Of a stretch of 64,000 nucleotides of DNA, positions 8,377 through 17,205 are shown piece by piece; positions within the stretch are counted from its first letter, which is position 1; each line of letters starts with the position of its first letter. Source of the stretch: Flavobacterium sp. 90 (GTDB taxonomy: Bacteria; Bacteroidota; Bacteroidia; Flavobacteriales; Flavobacteriaceae); assembly GCF_004339525.1 (NCBI RefSeq), contig NZ_SMGE01000001.1:496001-560000 (forward strand). Direction: 5' to 3'. A model generated the notes under the pieces. It ran no database searches. It saw only the letters and a list, made by a program, of their open reading frames with translations, and was not told where the DNA came from. Both the position numbers and the translations under genes were made by a program.

Positions 8377-9597
8377 ATGTTAAAAGTAATTTTTTATCTC
8401 AAAGCAGGTAAATTCAACAAAAGTGGAGAATCTCCAATTTATGCCCGTATTTCGTACAAGAAACAATCCATAACCATGGCGGCGGGTAAATCGATCTTAA
8501 AAGAGAGATGGCAGTTTACCGACAACCTAAGAAGTGTTCTAAAACTTGAAAAAGAAAAGGTAATCAAGAATGCCCTAGATCTTTTTCTTATTGGTATGGA
8601 AAAGAAGTTCAATGAACTTCTTAAAATCGATCAGGATTTTTCTTTACAATTACTCAAAGATGAATTTAAAGGAGAAACAGCCATAAAAGAAGATTGTGTA
8701 AGCTTAATCGAAATTATGAATAAGCACAATGAGTTCTTTAAAAAAAAGGTCAATGCAGGTGAAAGATCAAAAGCATCCTACCAAAAATATGAGCGTGCAA
8801 AAGATTTGCTTATCACTTTTATGACAAAGCAGTATGGAATACAAGATATACCTCTGTTTGAAGTGAACAGTGCCTATGTTTACAACCTCGAATCATTTCT
8901 TAAATATGACAGCCGTTTTAAAGGGATAACAGGCATCAAAAATAATTCGGTAGTAAAGTATATGCGAATGTACAAGACAGCCTGTAAATACAGCATCAGA
9001 ATGGGAATAATAGAGAAAGATCCATTTAATCTTTATGATGGTAAACTGCATGTAACCGACGCTGTATTTCTTACACAGGAAGAATTAAACTTAATTGAAA
9101 ACAAAAAATTTTCAGTGCAACGTCTAGAAAAGGTTAAAGATGTGTTTCTGTTTAGCTGTTACACTGGTTATGCACCTGTAGATGCTGCTAATCTTACATC
9201 CAATAATATATCTTCGGACGGAAATGATAATCTTTGGATTATGACCAATAGAGCCAAAACAACAATTCGAGCAAATGTCCCTATTCTTCCTCCCACATTG
9301 GCGATTATCAATAAATACAGGAACATGCAAATTGGACTAATCCCAAAATTATCAAATCAAAAAATGAACGCCTATCTAAAGGAAATAGCTGATTTGTGCG
9401 GCATCGACAAACACCTCACTTGGTATGTGGCAAGACATACATTTGCAACTACGGTGACTTTAGGAAATGGAGTAAGAATAGAGAATGTTTCGGCAATGAT
9501 GGGACATACTAATATTAAACAGACGCAGCATTATGCTAAGGTGCTGGATATAAATATTATGGAAGATATGTCAAAATTAAAACAAAAGTACACTTAA
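8377..9597 (+). CDS. int: Tyrosine-type site-specific integrase of the ICE
   Basis: A 406-residue Bacteroidota integrase with an N-terminal arm-binding domain (about 1-95), SAM-like core-binding domain (about 105-205) and catalytic domain (about 220-400). The nucleophile is Y in QHYAKV (about 386) and GHTNIKQTQ supplies the last histidine. Two usual catalytic residues are changed: the first Arg box reads TGYAPVDAA (Ala in place of Arg) and the HxxR box reads YVARHT (Tyr in place of His). IntDOT of CTnDOT also lacks the first Arg, so this need not mean inactivity. Its position directly after tRNA-Ser supports the tRNA 3' end as the integration site. Confidence 0.93.
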   Translation: MLKVIFYLKAGKFNKSGESPIYARISYKKQSITMAAGKSILKERWQFTDNLRSVLKLEKEKVIKNALDLFLIGMEKKFNELLKIDQDFSLQLLKDEFKGETAIKEDCVSLIEIMNKHNEFFKKKVNAGERSKASYQKYERAKDLLITFMTKQYGIQDIPLFEVNSAYVYNLESFLKYDSRFKGITGIKNNSVVKYMRMYKTACKYSIRMGIIEKDPFNLYDGKLHVTDAVFLTQEELNLIENKKFSVQRLEKVKDVFLFSCYTGYAPVDAANLTSNNISSDGNDNLWIMTNRAKTTIRANVPILPPTLAIINKYRNMQIGLIPKLSNQKMNAYLKEIADLCGIDKHLTWYVARHTFATTVTLGNGVRIENVSAMMGHTNIKQTQHYAKVLDINIMEDMSKLKQKYT

Positions 9598-9630
9598 ACA
9601 ATTAGCCAGTTAAAGACTGACCACTATTAA

Positions 9631-9669
9631 AAAAGGCAAAAGAATTCACAATTGAATCCTTTTGCCTTT
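9631..9669. terminator. Bidirectional terminator between int and the regulator operon
   Basis: AAAGGCAAAAGAATTCA and TGAATCCTTTTGCCTTT form a 17-bp imperfect stem (one mismatch) with A-rich and T-rich flanks. It lies between the convergent ends of int (+) and the HTH gene (-). Confidence 0.7.
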
Positions 9670-9718
9670 GTGTTGAAGTAGTATATTATTTTGTTTACTG
9701 ATATACAATCAATAATAA

Positions 9719-10009
9719 TCACGGCTCGTTTTCGCTAAGTATTTTTTCTATTTTGCTTGATTCATACAAGTAAATATCCCCTAACTTAGTGTAAGGAAGT
9801 ATACCCGTTTGACGGTATTTTATTATTGTATTATTTGAAAGTCCAAATATTTTCTTTAAATCTTCATTTCTATAATATCGTAAGCTGTCTTTTGTATTGT
9901 TCCCTTTTATTTTTGAATCTATTTTTTCTAGTCTGGCATATAAAGGATCTAGCAGTTGTTTAATTGCTACTATATAGGACATATTTGTTTTATTACCTTC
10001 TTTAGACAT
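9719..10009 (-). CDS. Helix-turn-helix DNA-binding protein (excisionase-like)
   Basis: A 96-residue protein with a MerR/excisionase-type winged HTH at about 45-92 (YRNEDLKKIFGLSNNTIIKYRQTGILPYTKLGDIYLYESSKIEKIL), the form used to bind DNA in Bacteroidota element regulators and excisionases. An N-terminal helix (about 10-35) may dimerise. It is next to the integrase on the opposite strand, so a role in excision or control of int is an inference from position. Confidence 0.7.
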   Translation of the reverse strand: MSKEGNKTNMSYIVAIKQLLDPLYARLEKIDSKIKGNNTKDSLRYYRNEDLKKIFGLSNNTIIKYRQTGILPYTKLGDIYLYESSKIEKILSENEP

Positions 10010-10043
10010 AATAGTTAATTTTTAGTTTTTAAAATGATACAAA

Positions 10044-10481
10044 TTACCAGCAAATTAATTTTTCTCTCCGTTTTTCAAGTATATCAATAATATTATCAAG
10101 AAATCTTATTTGCTTGTCTTTATAGGTAAATCCTTTTGACTCAGAAAACTGTTTACTTATTGTATCTATGTTTGTTTGAAATCCTGAGTCTCCTATATAT
10201 GTAAAATTATTTTCTATAAAAAACTGAATTTTGCTTCTATTGCACTTTTGATTACGGTCATCAAAAAATAAAATTTTCTCATCCATAAGAATATAAAAAA
10301 GTTGTGCCAAATCGCTTTTATTGAAATTAGAACTGCACTTCTCTTTTGCTAAGGCATTAAGTGACGAATTCCTCTTACTGAGGTTAGGTTTATTTTTTTC
10401 TAAAAACCTTTCTATTCCTTGCATCCTCCCATACAATTTTGAAACCGCATCTGGAAGTTCTTCTAAAGTAAACTTCTTCAT
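10044..10481 (-). CDS. RteC-like small ICE protein
   Basis: A 145-residue soluble protein. The segment FNKSDLAQLFYILMDEKILFF...SKIQFFIENNF (about 53-95) followed by RFLDNIIDILEKRRE (about 125-140) resembles the C-terminal part of RteC-type regulators of Bacteroides elements, which activate excision genes. Resemblance is by eye and the usual N-terminal domain is shorter here, so the call is tentative. It is in a run of three small genes that may be cotranscribed. Confidence 0.4.
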   Translation of the reverse strand: MKKFTLEELPDAVSKLYGRMQGIERFLEKNKPNLSKRNSSLNALAKEKCSSNFNKSDLAQLFYILMDEKILFFDDRNQKCNRSKIQFFIENNFTYIGDSGFQTNIDTISKQFSESKGFTYKDKQIRFLDNIIDILEKRREKLICW

Positions 10482-10522
10482 AACATAAACTTTTTTTCAA
10501 TTTTATTTGCATATCAATGTCA

Positions 10523-10807
10523 CTAAGAATTGAAATAAATCGTACTCCTTTGGTTTCTATTGCGCTTTGGCAGATAACTTATATAACCATACTCGTTTAG
10601 CTCACGCATGCATTTATGGTAGGTTACAGGCCCGGTTATCTTGGCTAACTTCATGATTTCATACCTATAGACCTCAATAGGATTAACAAAACCCTTTTGC
10701 GTCCTAAACTGAAGCAATGCCGCATATATACCAATATGCGTGATACTAATACGGTAATCTTTTTCTATTGCATTAAAGAAATCAGATAAAGGTTTTAGTG
10801 TTTTCAT
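10523..10807 (-). CDS. Small winged-helix DNA-binding protein
   Basis: A 94-residue protein. Residues 22-85 (THIGIYAALLQFRTQKG...YEIMKLAKITGPVTYHKCMRELNEYGYISYLPKRN) read as a winged helix, with a recognition helix TYHKCMRELNEYG and a basic wing ending in RNRNQRSTIYF. Such proteins are frequent near the left end of Flavobacterium conjugative elements. Likely a local regulator; target unknown. It starts 14 bp after the DUF3945 paralogue ends. Confidence 0.55.
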   Translation of the reverse strand: MKTLKPLSDFFNAIEKDYRISITHIGIYAALLQFRTQKGFVNPIEVYRYEIMKLAKITGPVTYHKCMRELNEYGYISYLPKRNRNQRSTIYFNS

Positions 10808-10821
10808 TATTTCCTAGATTA

Positions 10822-11877
10822 TCAGCTTACACGCATACCATTTCTTGTGGAATGATTCACCTGTTGACTCTCATTTGTCTTTTGCTGCTGTTTTACTGTT
10901 TTGATTGTTTTATTGCCCAATGCCATTGACAGTGTTATTTTTCTTGAATGTTCGTCATAAATGTTTAGCGATTTAAACTGAGGATTAGCCTCAATATAAA
11001 ACCGATACTCATTTCCGTTTTTAATTAAGGTTATGGGATGTCTGTTCCCTTGTTTTAAAGCATTCTTTAATTTATCAGATTCCGTTTTATTTGATAATTC
11101 CTTTAAAGGAAGTTGCTGTACAGCTTTCTCAAGGTCATAACCATAACTGGAATGAAATTCTTTAATGCGGTGATTGCCGCTTGCGTCTTTGTCATTAAGA
11201 TCCAATTGAATCCATGATTTTTCCTTTTGAATGGCTCGTCCCGCTAATAAATTATATGCCTGTATTGAATCAATAGAATTTCCTTCTTGTACTTTAAAAT
11301 ATTGGCTTCTTTCTTCCTCAGGCTTTGATTCATTTTGCAAAGTGGTTTTATATCCTTCAAATTGATACTTTCCGCTTTGGTCTTTAGAAAAAGACAACTC
11401 TTGATTCAGGCGTTCTTTTTCGTTGACGTAATAGGAAACCGGAATAGTGAACTGTTCATGACCTTGTTTTATTTGCTGATCAAGTTGATTTGACAAATCT
11501 CTAAAACCAATACGCTGCACCTGTTCGTGCAGCGATTGATTATTTTTTTCTTCCTCTTTTTCATCCTTACGTACCGCAATTTGGTCTATCAGTGGAGCAA
11601 CGATAAGTTTACGAACAAGACGAACTAATACATTAGGGTATAACTGTTTAAGGATCTTTTTCTTTTCCTGCTTAAGCATCTTCAAAGCAAAACGCTCCTC
11701 AATATTTTTTGTTCCATTATACTTTGTTCCAATACGCTCGTAATGATGCAGCTTTTCCTTAAGAAGTGATCTATTGTTGGAAAGGCTGAAATTAAACAGC
11801 TTACTAAAGCGCTCTTCCCTGGAGTGCCACTGTTTTAATTCCATTTCCACTCTGTTAACGGGAAGTTGTTCGTTCAT
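10822..11877 (-). CDS. DUF3945-type ICE protein, longer paralogue
   Basis: A 351-residue, highly charged soluble protein. Residues about 175-320 contain the DUF3945-like pattern (YNLLAGRAIQ, WIQLDLND, YGYDLEKAVQQLPLKEL, KNALKQGNRHPITLIKNG, YIEANPQFKSLNIYD). The N-terminal half (about 1-130) is specific to this copy and rich in Lys/Glu helices. Its start is 3 bp after the stop of the related upstream gene, so the two arose by tandem duplication and are probably translated together. Function unknown; it is carried with the tra operon. Confidence 0.7.
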   Translation of the reverse strand: MNEQLPVNRVEMELKQWHSREERFSKLFNFSLSNNRSLLKEKLHHYERIGTKYNGTKNIEERFALKMLKQEKKKILKQLYPNVLVRLVRKLIVAPLIDQIAVRKDEKEEEKNNQSLHEQVQRIGFRDLSNQLDQQIKQGHEQFTIPVSYYVNEKERLNQELSFSKDQSGKYQFEGYKTTLQNESKPEEERSQYFKVQEGNSIDSIQAYNLLAGRAIQKEKSWIQLDLNDKDASGNHRIKEFHSSYGYDLEKAVQQLPLKELSNKTESDKLKNALKQGNRHPITLIKNGNEYRFYIEANPQFKSLNIYDEHSRKITLSMALGNKTIKTVKQQQKTNESQQVNHSTRNGMRVS

Positions 11878-11880
11878 CGA

Positions 11881-12678
11881 TTACATGGATTGGCTTTTCC
11901 TTTTTCTCTTAGCTTCCTTTGGTATTTCAGGTCCATCATCATCGGCAGTTTGGTTTTGTTTTTTGCTACTCTGCTTTTCTGAAGTGTGCTGGCTTTCGGA
12001 TTGTTTTTCTTCCTGAGCTTTACGATTGTCAATCCTTTTCATATTATTATCATAGATATTAATTGTTTTGAATTGCGGGCTGGCTTCAATATACTGCTTG
12101 ATCTCATTACCTTCTTTTAAAAAAGTAGCGCTCTGCAGATTTCCTTTTTTCAAAGAATTTATCAAGTCTTCTTTGTATTTTGGGGTTTCAAGTTCTTTAA
12201 TCGGATGTTTGGACAGTGCTGCTTCTAAATCATAACCGTAATTTTGGTGGTAATGGTTTAGTTTAAAGTTTCCATTAGATTCGGATTGTTTGAAGTCCAT
12301 TTGAACCCAAGAATTATAAACTTCCCCCTCTTTACTGGTGAGATCTTTATTTACCGATCTGCCTTCCATAAGATTGTAAGCTTCCTTCATTGTTATGTTG
12401 CTGCCTTTATTGATGTAAAAGGTTTGTTCCAAGGCTTCTTTAGAATTTTCTTTTTGCAATTCGACTTTATAAGAATTAAAAAAGTAAATGTCGCTTTGAT
12501 CGGATTTTTTAAAATTTAACGTCGCTGTAGCAGTATCATTACCGTATTGCGCATTATGCGTCAATGTAAAATTAGGCTCTTCCTTTTGCATTTTTTCTTT
12601 TAATTGAGATTCCAGTGCTTCACCGAATCCAGTATACTTAATCTGATCTCTTAAGTATTCAAAATTTTTCTCGTTCAT
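11881..12678 (-). CDS. DUF3945-type ICE protein, shorter paralogue
   Basis: A 265-residue soluble protein sharing the block order of its downstream neighbour: YNLMEGRSVN, WVQMDFKQ, YGYDLEAALSKHPIKEL, INSLKKGNLQSATFLKEG, YIEASPQFKTINIYD. The C-terminal tail (about 220-265) is low-complexity and Gln/Lys/Ser-rich, ending in a basic KRKRKSQSM. It is 28 bp after traN. Function is not known; the position suggests an accessory to transfer. Confidence 0.7.
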   Translation of the reverse strand: MNEKNFEYLRDQIKYTGFGEALESQLKEKMQKEEPNFTLTHNAQYGNDTATATLNFKKSDQSDIYFFNSYKVELQKENSKEALEQTFYINKGSNITMKEAYNLMEGRSVNKDLTSKEGEVYNSWVQMDFKQSESNGNFKLNHYHQNYGYDLEAALSKHPIKELETPKYKEDLINSLKKGNLQSATFLKEGNEIKQYIEASPQFKTINIYDNNMKRIDNRKAQEEKQSESQHTSEKQSSKKQNQTADDDGPEIPKEAKRKRKSQSM

Positions 12679-12706
12679 GATTTCAATTTTTTAATTATTA
12701 AATAGT

Positions 12707-13561
12707 TTATAATTTTGGAAGTACAGTAACCTGTACCAGTTTTGTATTCTTGACATGTTCTTCTAAATGTCTGCCGCCATTTTTCTCCATGAGTTGTATG
12801 GCTAAATATTTTTTTTCCGGAATTGTAAATTTTGGCAGAGCAAATACAAATATGTTTTCTGCTTCAGCTTCAATTTTATCAATATCATTCAGGATATAAA
12901 TGGGCGTAATTTCAATTTCCTGTGAAGCAGTACGTTTTATTTTTTTAGTATCGCGAATAAAAAAACGAAGCTGATCGATCTCATAATTGATTTTAGAATT
13001 GTTGGTTATCTTTATCCTGTAATACAGTACCTCGTCACGAATAAAAATTCCGTTGAGCCTAAAATCAATATCGTATTTACTTTCCTTTTGACCTCGCAGC
13101 TTTTTTTTGTCGTATAGCGCTAACTTTGAATATTCCTCAATATCCTGATCATTAATAATTTCATCTGAAAAATAAATTTCCTGTCCATCAGGCTTAGTTT
13201 TATTAAGGGTAAGATTCAGCTGTGGAAATTCTTCATTATAGTCCAGTACGAAAGAGTAGAATTTTCCATCTGCAGTCACCACCGTAAGATTGGTCTGAAA
13301 AAATCCCCTTTGGGCTGCCTTAACCTGAAGGATATTTTCAAGACCTTTTGCTTTTTGTACCAATATATCGGTACTTCCCTTGTCGACACTTTTTATGGCA
13401 AAAGGAAATACAATATTGGTCGTTTTTGAATAGGCTATCATTAAGGAGTCTGATTCTGTTTGGAATAAACGGTTTTTACTTGTTTGCTGTGCCAATACAC
13501 CGATGGTCATAAATAATAAATGCCCCATCACCAATAGTTTAAAATTTTTCATCTCTATCAT
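12707..13561 (-). CDS. traN: Conjugative transposon protein TraN (DUF4138)
   Basis: A 284-residue exported protein with a signal peptide (LLVMGHLLFMTIGVLAQQ). TraN is thought to be a VirB9-like part of the outer transfer channel. The region SKTTNIVFPFAIKSVDKGSTDILVQKAKGLENILQVKAA and the later FVLDYNEEFP are typical of the family. It directly follows traM, with 10 bp between, as in CTnDOT. The start could be MKNFKLL, three codons in, which gives a cleaner signal peptide. Confidence 0.9.
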   Translation of the reverse strand: MIEMKNFKLLVMGHLLFMTIGVLAQQTSKNRLFQTESDSLMIAYSKTTNIVFPFAIKSVDKGSTDILVQKAKGLENILQVKAAQRGFFQTNLTVVTADGKFYSFVLDYNEEFPQLNLTLNKTKPDGQEIYFSDEIINDQDIEEYSKLALYDKKKLRGQKESKYDIDFRLNGIFIRDEVLYYRIKITNNSKINYEIDQLRFFIRDTKKIKRTASQEIEITPIYILNDIDKIEAEAENIFVFALPKFTIPEKKYLAIQLMEKNGGRHLEEHVKNTKLVQVTVLPKL

Positions 13562-13571
13562 TTTTTAGTTT

Positions 13572-14855
13572 TTAATTGGAATTTTTTTGTTTCTGTTTTT
13601 CATCATGCAGCAGTACCTTATAACCTGCTTTTACAACTACTTTAACCAGTTTTACTTTTTTGCTTAGCAGACTTTTAGCCGCTTCAATTCCTGCTCCCGC
13701 TGCCTGAGCTCCCCAGGAATCGTCAAGAGATGCAACTCCTAAAGTTTGCATGGAGCGATCAGCCGAGGCTTTGGCAACATCACGATTAATGGCTCCCGGA
13801 ATATATATACCAGCAATTCCATCCATATCATAAACCGACAAGTCTACTGGGAATATGGAGTTGTTGTATCTGATACTAGTAATATTGATAGTTAATCGTT
13901 CTCCTTTTAAGGAAGCAACTCCAAACAAAAAATTGTCTTTTTGAATTTTAATACCATTTATGAAGATGTCCTTCATGAGTCGGAACTTAACTGTGGAGCT
14001 ATTTACAATAGTCTGAGTTTCATGAATAATGGCTTCTATAGCATTCTGCATTAAATCATCATTTTGAAATTCGTCTAAAGAGTAAAAACCATTCTGTTTG
14101 TACTCAGAACTGTTCAATGTTTTGTTTTGTAAAGAAGAAACAGGATCTTCATGCTCCTTGGTGGAAATAGCAAAGACTTGTCCACGCTGAGCCTCGGAAG
14201 CTTTTTTCAATTTTTCCTGTACTCTGCCCGGATGTTGAATGTCCAAAATACTCTCCAGCATTCCACCGAGTTGCTGCAGTTCCGGATCCTGACTTTCCTG
14301 CGCTTCATTCATGGATTGCATCATTTGTTCCAGCCTGTCCACATCATTGGAATGCATTGCCGTTTCATTTGATTTTACAATTTTAGTATAATCTCTGTTT
14401 TGCTCTGGAACTGCTACTGGTGTATTGATTGCTTTTTGCAATGCTTCCAATTTTTGATGTACTTTCTCTTGGTTTGGATCGCGATAAACGGATTTATTTA
14501 AACCATGTTGTTCTTTTCTTTGAGTAACAGCACTGCTGTCCTCAGTGGAATCAATCTGAAAGGATTGGCTTAAATAGTTGGGGTCTTTTTTGATAAGTTC
14601 ATCAAGCTTTGCTGAATCAAGAGCAGCCAGATCGTAATAATTCATTTTATCCAACAGAAGTCCTTCTTTCAGGTTCGCATTGGGAAGTTTTAGATTAAAA
14701 CCTTTTTGCTGTGGTGCTGCTGAGTTGGCAGCGTCCATTTTTCCACCTCCCAATGCCCAAAATATGGCAGTTAGAAATGGCAAAGCCAATATTGGCAGTA
14801 CCAAGAGCATCTTACGCTGTTTTAAGGCCTTTAATGATTTTGTGTTTTGTTCCAT
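13572..14855 (-). CDS. traM: Conjugative transposon protein TraM
   Basis: A 427-residue protein with one N-terminal membrane helix (about 15-35, MLLVLPILALPFLTAIFWAL), a long charged periplasmic linker (about 50-270) and a C-terminal globular domain (about 280-410, IVNSSTVKFRLMKDIFINGI...KDNFLFGVASLKGERL...GIAGIYIPGAINRD). This is the VirB10-like layout of TraM, bridging inner and outer membrane in the mating apparatus. It lies between the traL-position gene and traN. Confidence 0.92.
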   Translation of the reverse strand: MEQNTKSLKALKQRKMLLVLPILALPFLTAIFWALGGGKMDAANSAAPQQKGFNLKLPNANLKEGLLLDKMNYYDLAALDSAKLDELIKKDPNYLSQSFQIDSTEDSSAVTQRKEQHGLNKSVYRDPNQEKVHQKLEALQKAINTPVAVPEQNRDYTKIVKSNETAMHSNDVDRLEQMMQSMNEAQESQDPELQQLGGMLESILDIQHPGRVQEKLKKASEAQRGQVFAISTKEHEDPVSSLQNKTLNSSEYKQNGFYSLDEFQNDDLMQNAIEAIIHETQTIVNSSTVKFRLMKDIFINGIKIQKDNFLFGVASLKGERLTINITSIRYNNSIFPVDLSVYDMDGIAGIYIPGAINRDVAKASADRSMQTLGVASLDDSWGAQAAGAGIEAAKSLLSKKVKLVKVVVKAGYKVLLHDEKQKQKNSN

Positions 14856-14859
14856 GATA

Positions 14860-15345
14860 TTAATTTTTAAGATGTGAGTAATAATAATTCTCTATTATTG
14901 TTAAACTGTCCAGAAGTCCGGGACGATTTAATACAATGCTGTCATGCGTTTTTTTGCCTATAGGACTGCGCCCCAGACTATCCATATATTTCCTAAAACT
15001 TGTGATTTTTTCAAATTCTGTTTTACTAATAATCGCATTGAGTTCAAGAGGCTTTTCTTTTAAGGGTATATCATTGGTTGGTTTGGTAATCGGGGCTATT
15101 GTTATATTTCTAGATTTATTATTTGAAAAGCTATTCACAATTAGGTAAATACTGCAACCTCCTGTAAACACTATAAAAGTGAATAGAACCAAAATCCAAT
15201 TGAGTCTTGAAAAATGAGCTGTTTTATGCTCTAGCCATTGTGCACACTTATGTTGCAATCGAAGATTGGCCTGTTCAAATTTCTGCCAGATACTATCTCT
15301 AGTAGCTGTAACAGCATTGTTCTTTCTTTTAAAAGTGACTTTCAT
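14860..15345 (-). CDS. TraL-position membrane protein of the tra operon
   Basis: A 161-residue protein with one membrane helix at about 50-72 (WILVLFTFIVFTGGCSIYLIV), a basic cytoplasmic N-terminus and a polar periplasmic C-terminus. It occupies the traL slot between traK and traM, and has the size and topology of TraL, but the sequence has no motif that I can assign by itself. It is 4 bp upstream of traM. Confidence 0.65.
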   Translation of the reverse strand: MKVTFKRKNNAVTATRDSIWQKFEQANLRLQHKCAQWLEHKTAHFSRLNWILVLFTFIVFTGGCSIYLIVNSFSNNKSRNITIAPITKPTNDIPLKEKPLELNAIISKTEFEKITSFRKYMDSLGRSPIGKKTHDSIVLNRPGLLDSLTIIENYYYSHLKN

Positions 15346-15358
15346 AATCAGTAGTTTG

Positions 15359-15979
15359 TTATTTTCGATTTTCGGTACTTATGTCCCGATTCTCAATAGT
15401 ATTCCATCGCTCGATTAAAAAGCCATGTGGATTGTTATCGCTTCTCGATACGTTACGAAGGTTACCTTCAGTGATAAGGTTCCGATGTGCGATGCTGGTG
15501 GTGCGAATGATATTTTGAGTAGCATAACATCGGAATCCATATGGATAGTTGTTAAGATCAATAGTCACACTGTCAATCTGTATGGTCTGGCTGACGTTCC
15601 CTGATATGATACCAGAGTAGTAACCGTTTTCTTTTAAATCATCATAGACCCGTTTGGCACTGTCATCAGCCAGATAAAGAGCCTTTGTTACATTGCTTTT
15701 AATGACTTTATCGTCGGGGTCAAGTGTAAAAAACAGCTTATGGAACGTTTTTACATGATCCCTGGCTTCTACGGGAATATTATCTTTTCGATCCGAAGCA
15801 TAGGCTTCCAGCGCTTTTCCATTAGCCAGTATATAAACCTTGTTCTGCATTTGAGATACCAGCGAGAAACTCTTAAAAAGTGCAAAGGAGCTAATTAAAA
15901 TACATCCCGTAATGACCAGTATGGTAAATCCGCGAACATGTCGAAAGGCAGTGTCAATATTTTTCATTTTGCTAAACAT
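15359..15979 (-). CDS. traK: Conjugative transposon protein TraK
   Basis: A 206-residue bitopic inner-membrane protein with a membrane helix at about 18-38 (FTILVITGCILISSFALFKSF) and a periplasmic domain with the family features VYILANGKALEAYASDRKDNIPVEARDHVKTFHKLFF. TraK is VirB8-like, an assembly factor of the transfer channel. MKNIDTAFRH, four codons in, is an equally good start and is the more usual TraK N-terminus. Confidence 0.93.
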   Translation of the reverse strand: MFSKMKNIDTAFRHVRGFTILVITGCILISSFALFKSFSLVSQMQNKVYILANGKALEAYASDRKDNIPVEARDHVKTFHKLFFTLDPDDKVIKSNVTKALYLADDSAKRVYDDLKENGYYSGIISGNVSQTIQIDSVTIDLNNYPYGFRCYATQNIIRTTSIAHRNLITEGNLRNVSRSDNNPHGFLIERWNTIENRDISTENRK

Positions 15980-15996
15980 AAACTTTGAATTTAGGG

Positions 15997-17193
15997 TTAA
16001 GATTTACCTTTTAATTTGTCAGCCATATAATTGTCCTTGTCCTTGAAGTAAGGAGCTGAATTACCGGAATCAGACATACTTTGGTACATACGCCCGGCAG
16101 CATTCCCCATAGCATCCGCTACCATTGTAGTTCCTTGAGATGTAGTATTGACAACGGAAGTTGTAGAATTACTAAACATACTGGTTACTTTTTGTCCGAG
16201 TGCTCCGCCCCCACCGGCATGAACAATGTAATTAGCAACAGAAGGGACAGTGAAATAGCCTATAATCCCAATTATCATAAAGACCAAATAAGCAACATCA
16301 GTCCTGCTAAAGAAAGTATCTCCATATTCTCCTGCTTGCGCAATATCAATCTTTAGCATATTCTCCTGAATTTTTCCGATGATGCTTCCAAATATGTTTG
16401 CCACGGGAAGCCACAGATAGATATTGATGTAACGTGCCAGCCAGACGGTAAGGGTGTGTTGAAAACCATCAAAGACTGAAATACCAAAAACAATTGGACC
16501 TAAAATAGAAAGTACCACCAATTGAAAAGTCCGCAGCGTATCGATGCACAGCGAAGCAGCTTCAAATAATACACGCAGTATCTCGCTCATCAACTCCTTT
16601 ACTGAATTGCGGAAATTATAAGAGGCCTTGCTCATGGCAAATTTGATGTCATTTCCAATACCATCCAGCATTCCCTGCCCACTAGGATCTGCATCATCAT
16701 GTGTGTATCGGTACCATTTATCCTGATCGCCACTTCCTGTTGATCCCACATACATTTTCCAGGGATCCGTTTCTTTGAGTGCTTCTTCTTTTTCTTTAAG
16801 CAGTCTTTCAATCGCTTTATTCGATCCTTCTACCATTGCAGCAGTTGCTGTAACGGTAGGTTTCATAACACCATTAATCATATAAAGGACAGAGGGAAAA
16901 ATCATAATGCAAAATCCGATAACAAAAGGACGAAAAAGTGGATAGAAATCTATAGGTTCAGCACTGGCAATATGTCTCCAGACTCTTGAGGCGATATACC
17001 ACATAGCTGCAAAACCGGCAAGACCTTGTCCGACGCCAATCAGGTTACTGCATAAAGGCATCATTTCATCGTACAGTTGTTCCAGTACACTATGCAGGCC
17101 GTTCATGTCGTCTGCAATTCCTTGTGCATTGATCGTAAATGGCAATATCATTGCAAGAAGCACAAGTATTATTTGCTTATTTATCTTTATCAT
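15997..17193 (-). CDS. traJ: Conjugative transposon protein TraJ
   Basis: A 398-residue polytopic membrane protein with signal-like N-terminus (IILVLLAMILPFTINAQG) and several helices (about 50-75, 90-110, 215-245, 255-280, 300-325). TraJ corresponds to VirB6, the inner-membrane channel component. The segment GVGQGLAGFAAMWYIASRVWRHIASAEPIDFYPLFRPF is characteristic. The C-terminal 70 residues are Ser/Thr/Gly-rich. It is followed by traK after 17 bp. Confidence 0.93.
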   Translation of the reverse strand: MIKINKQIILVLLAMILPFTINAQGIADDMNGLHSVLEQLYDEMMPLCSNLIGVGQGLAGFAAMWYIASRVWRHIASAEPIDFYPLFRPFVIGFCIMIFPSVLYMINGVMKPTVTATAAMVEGSNKAIERLLKEKEEALKETDPWKMYVGSTGSGDQDKWYRYTHDDADPSGQGMLDGIGNDIKFAMSKASYNFRNSVKELMSEILRVLFEAASLCIDTLRTFQLVVLSILGPIVFGISVFDGFQHTLTVWLARYINIYLWLPVANIFGSIIGKIQENMLKIDIAQAGEYGDTFFSRTDVAYLVFMIIGIIGYFTVPSVANYIVHAGGGGALGQKVTSMFSNSTTSVVNTTSQGTTMVADAMGNAAGRMYQSMSDSGNSAPYFKDKDNYMADKLKGKS

Positions 17194-17205
17194 AACACTG
17201 GATAT

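Noticed and set aside
9631..9669. Inverted repeat after int as an attachment site
   Set aside because: It has the A/T flanks of a bidirectional terminator and no similarity to the tRNA end.
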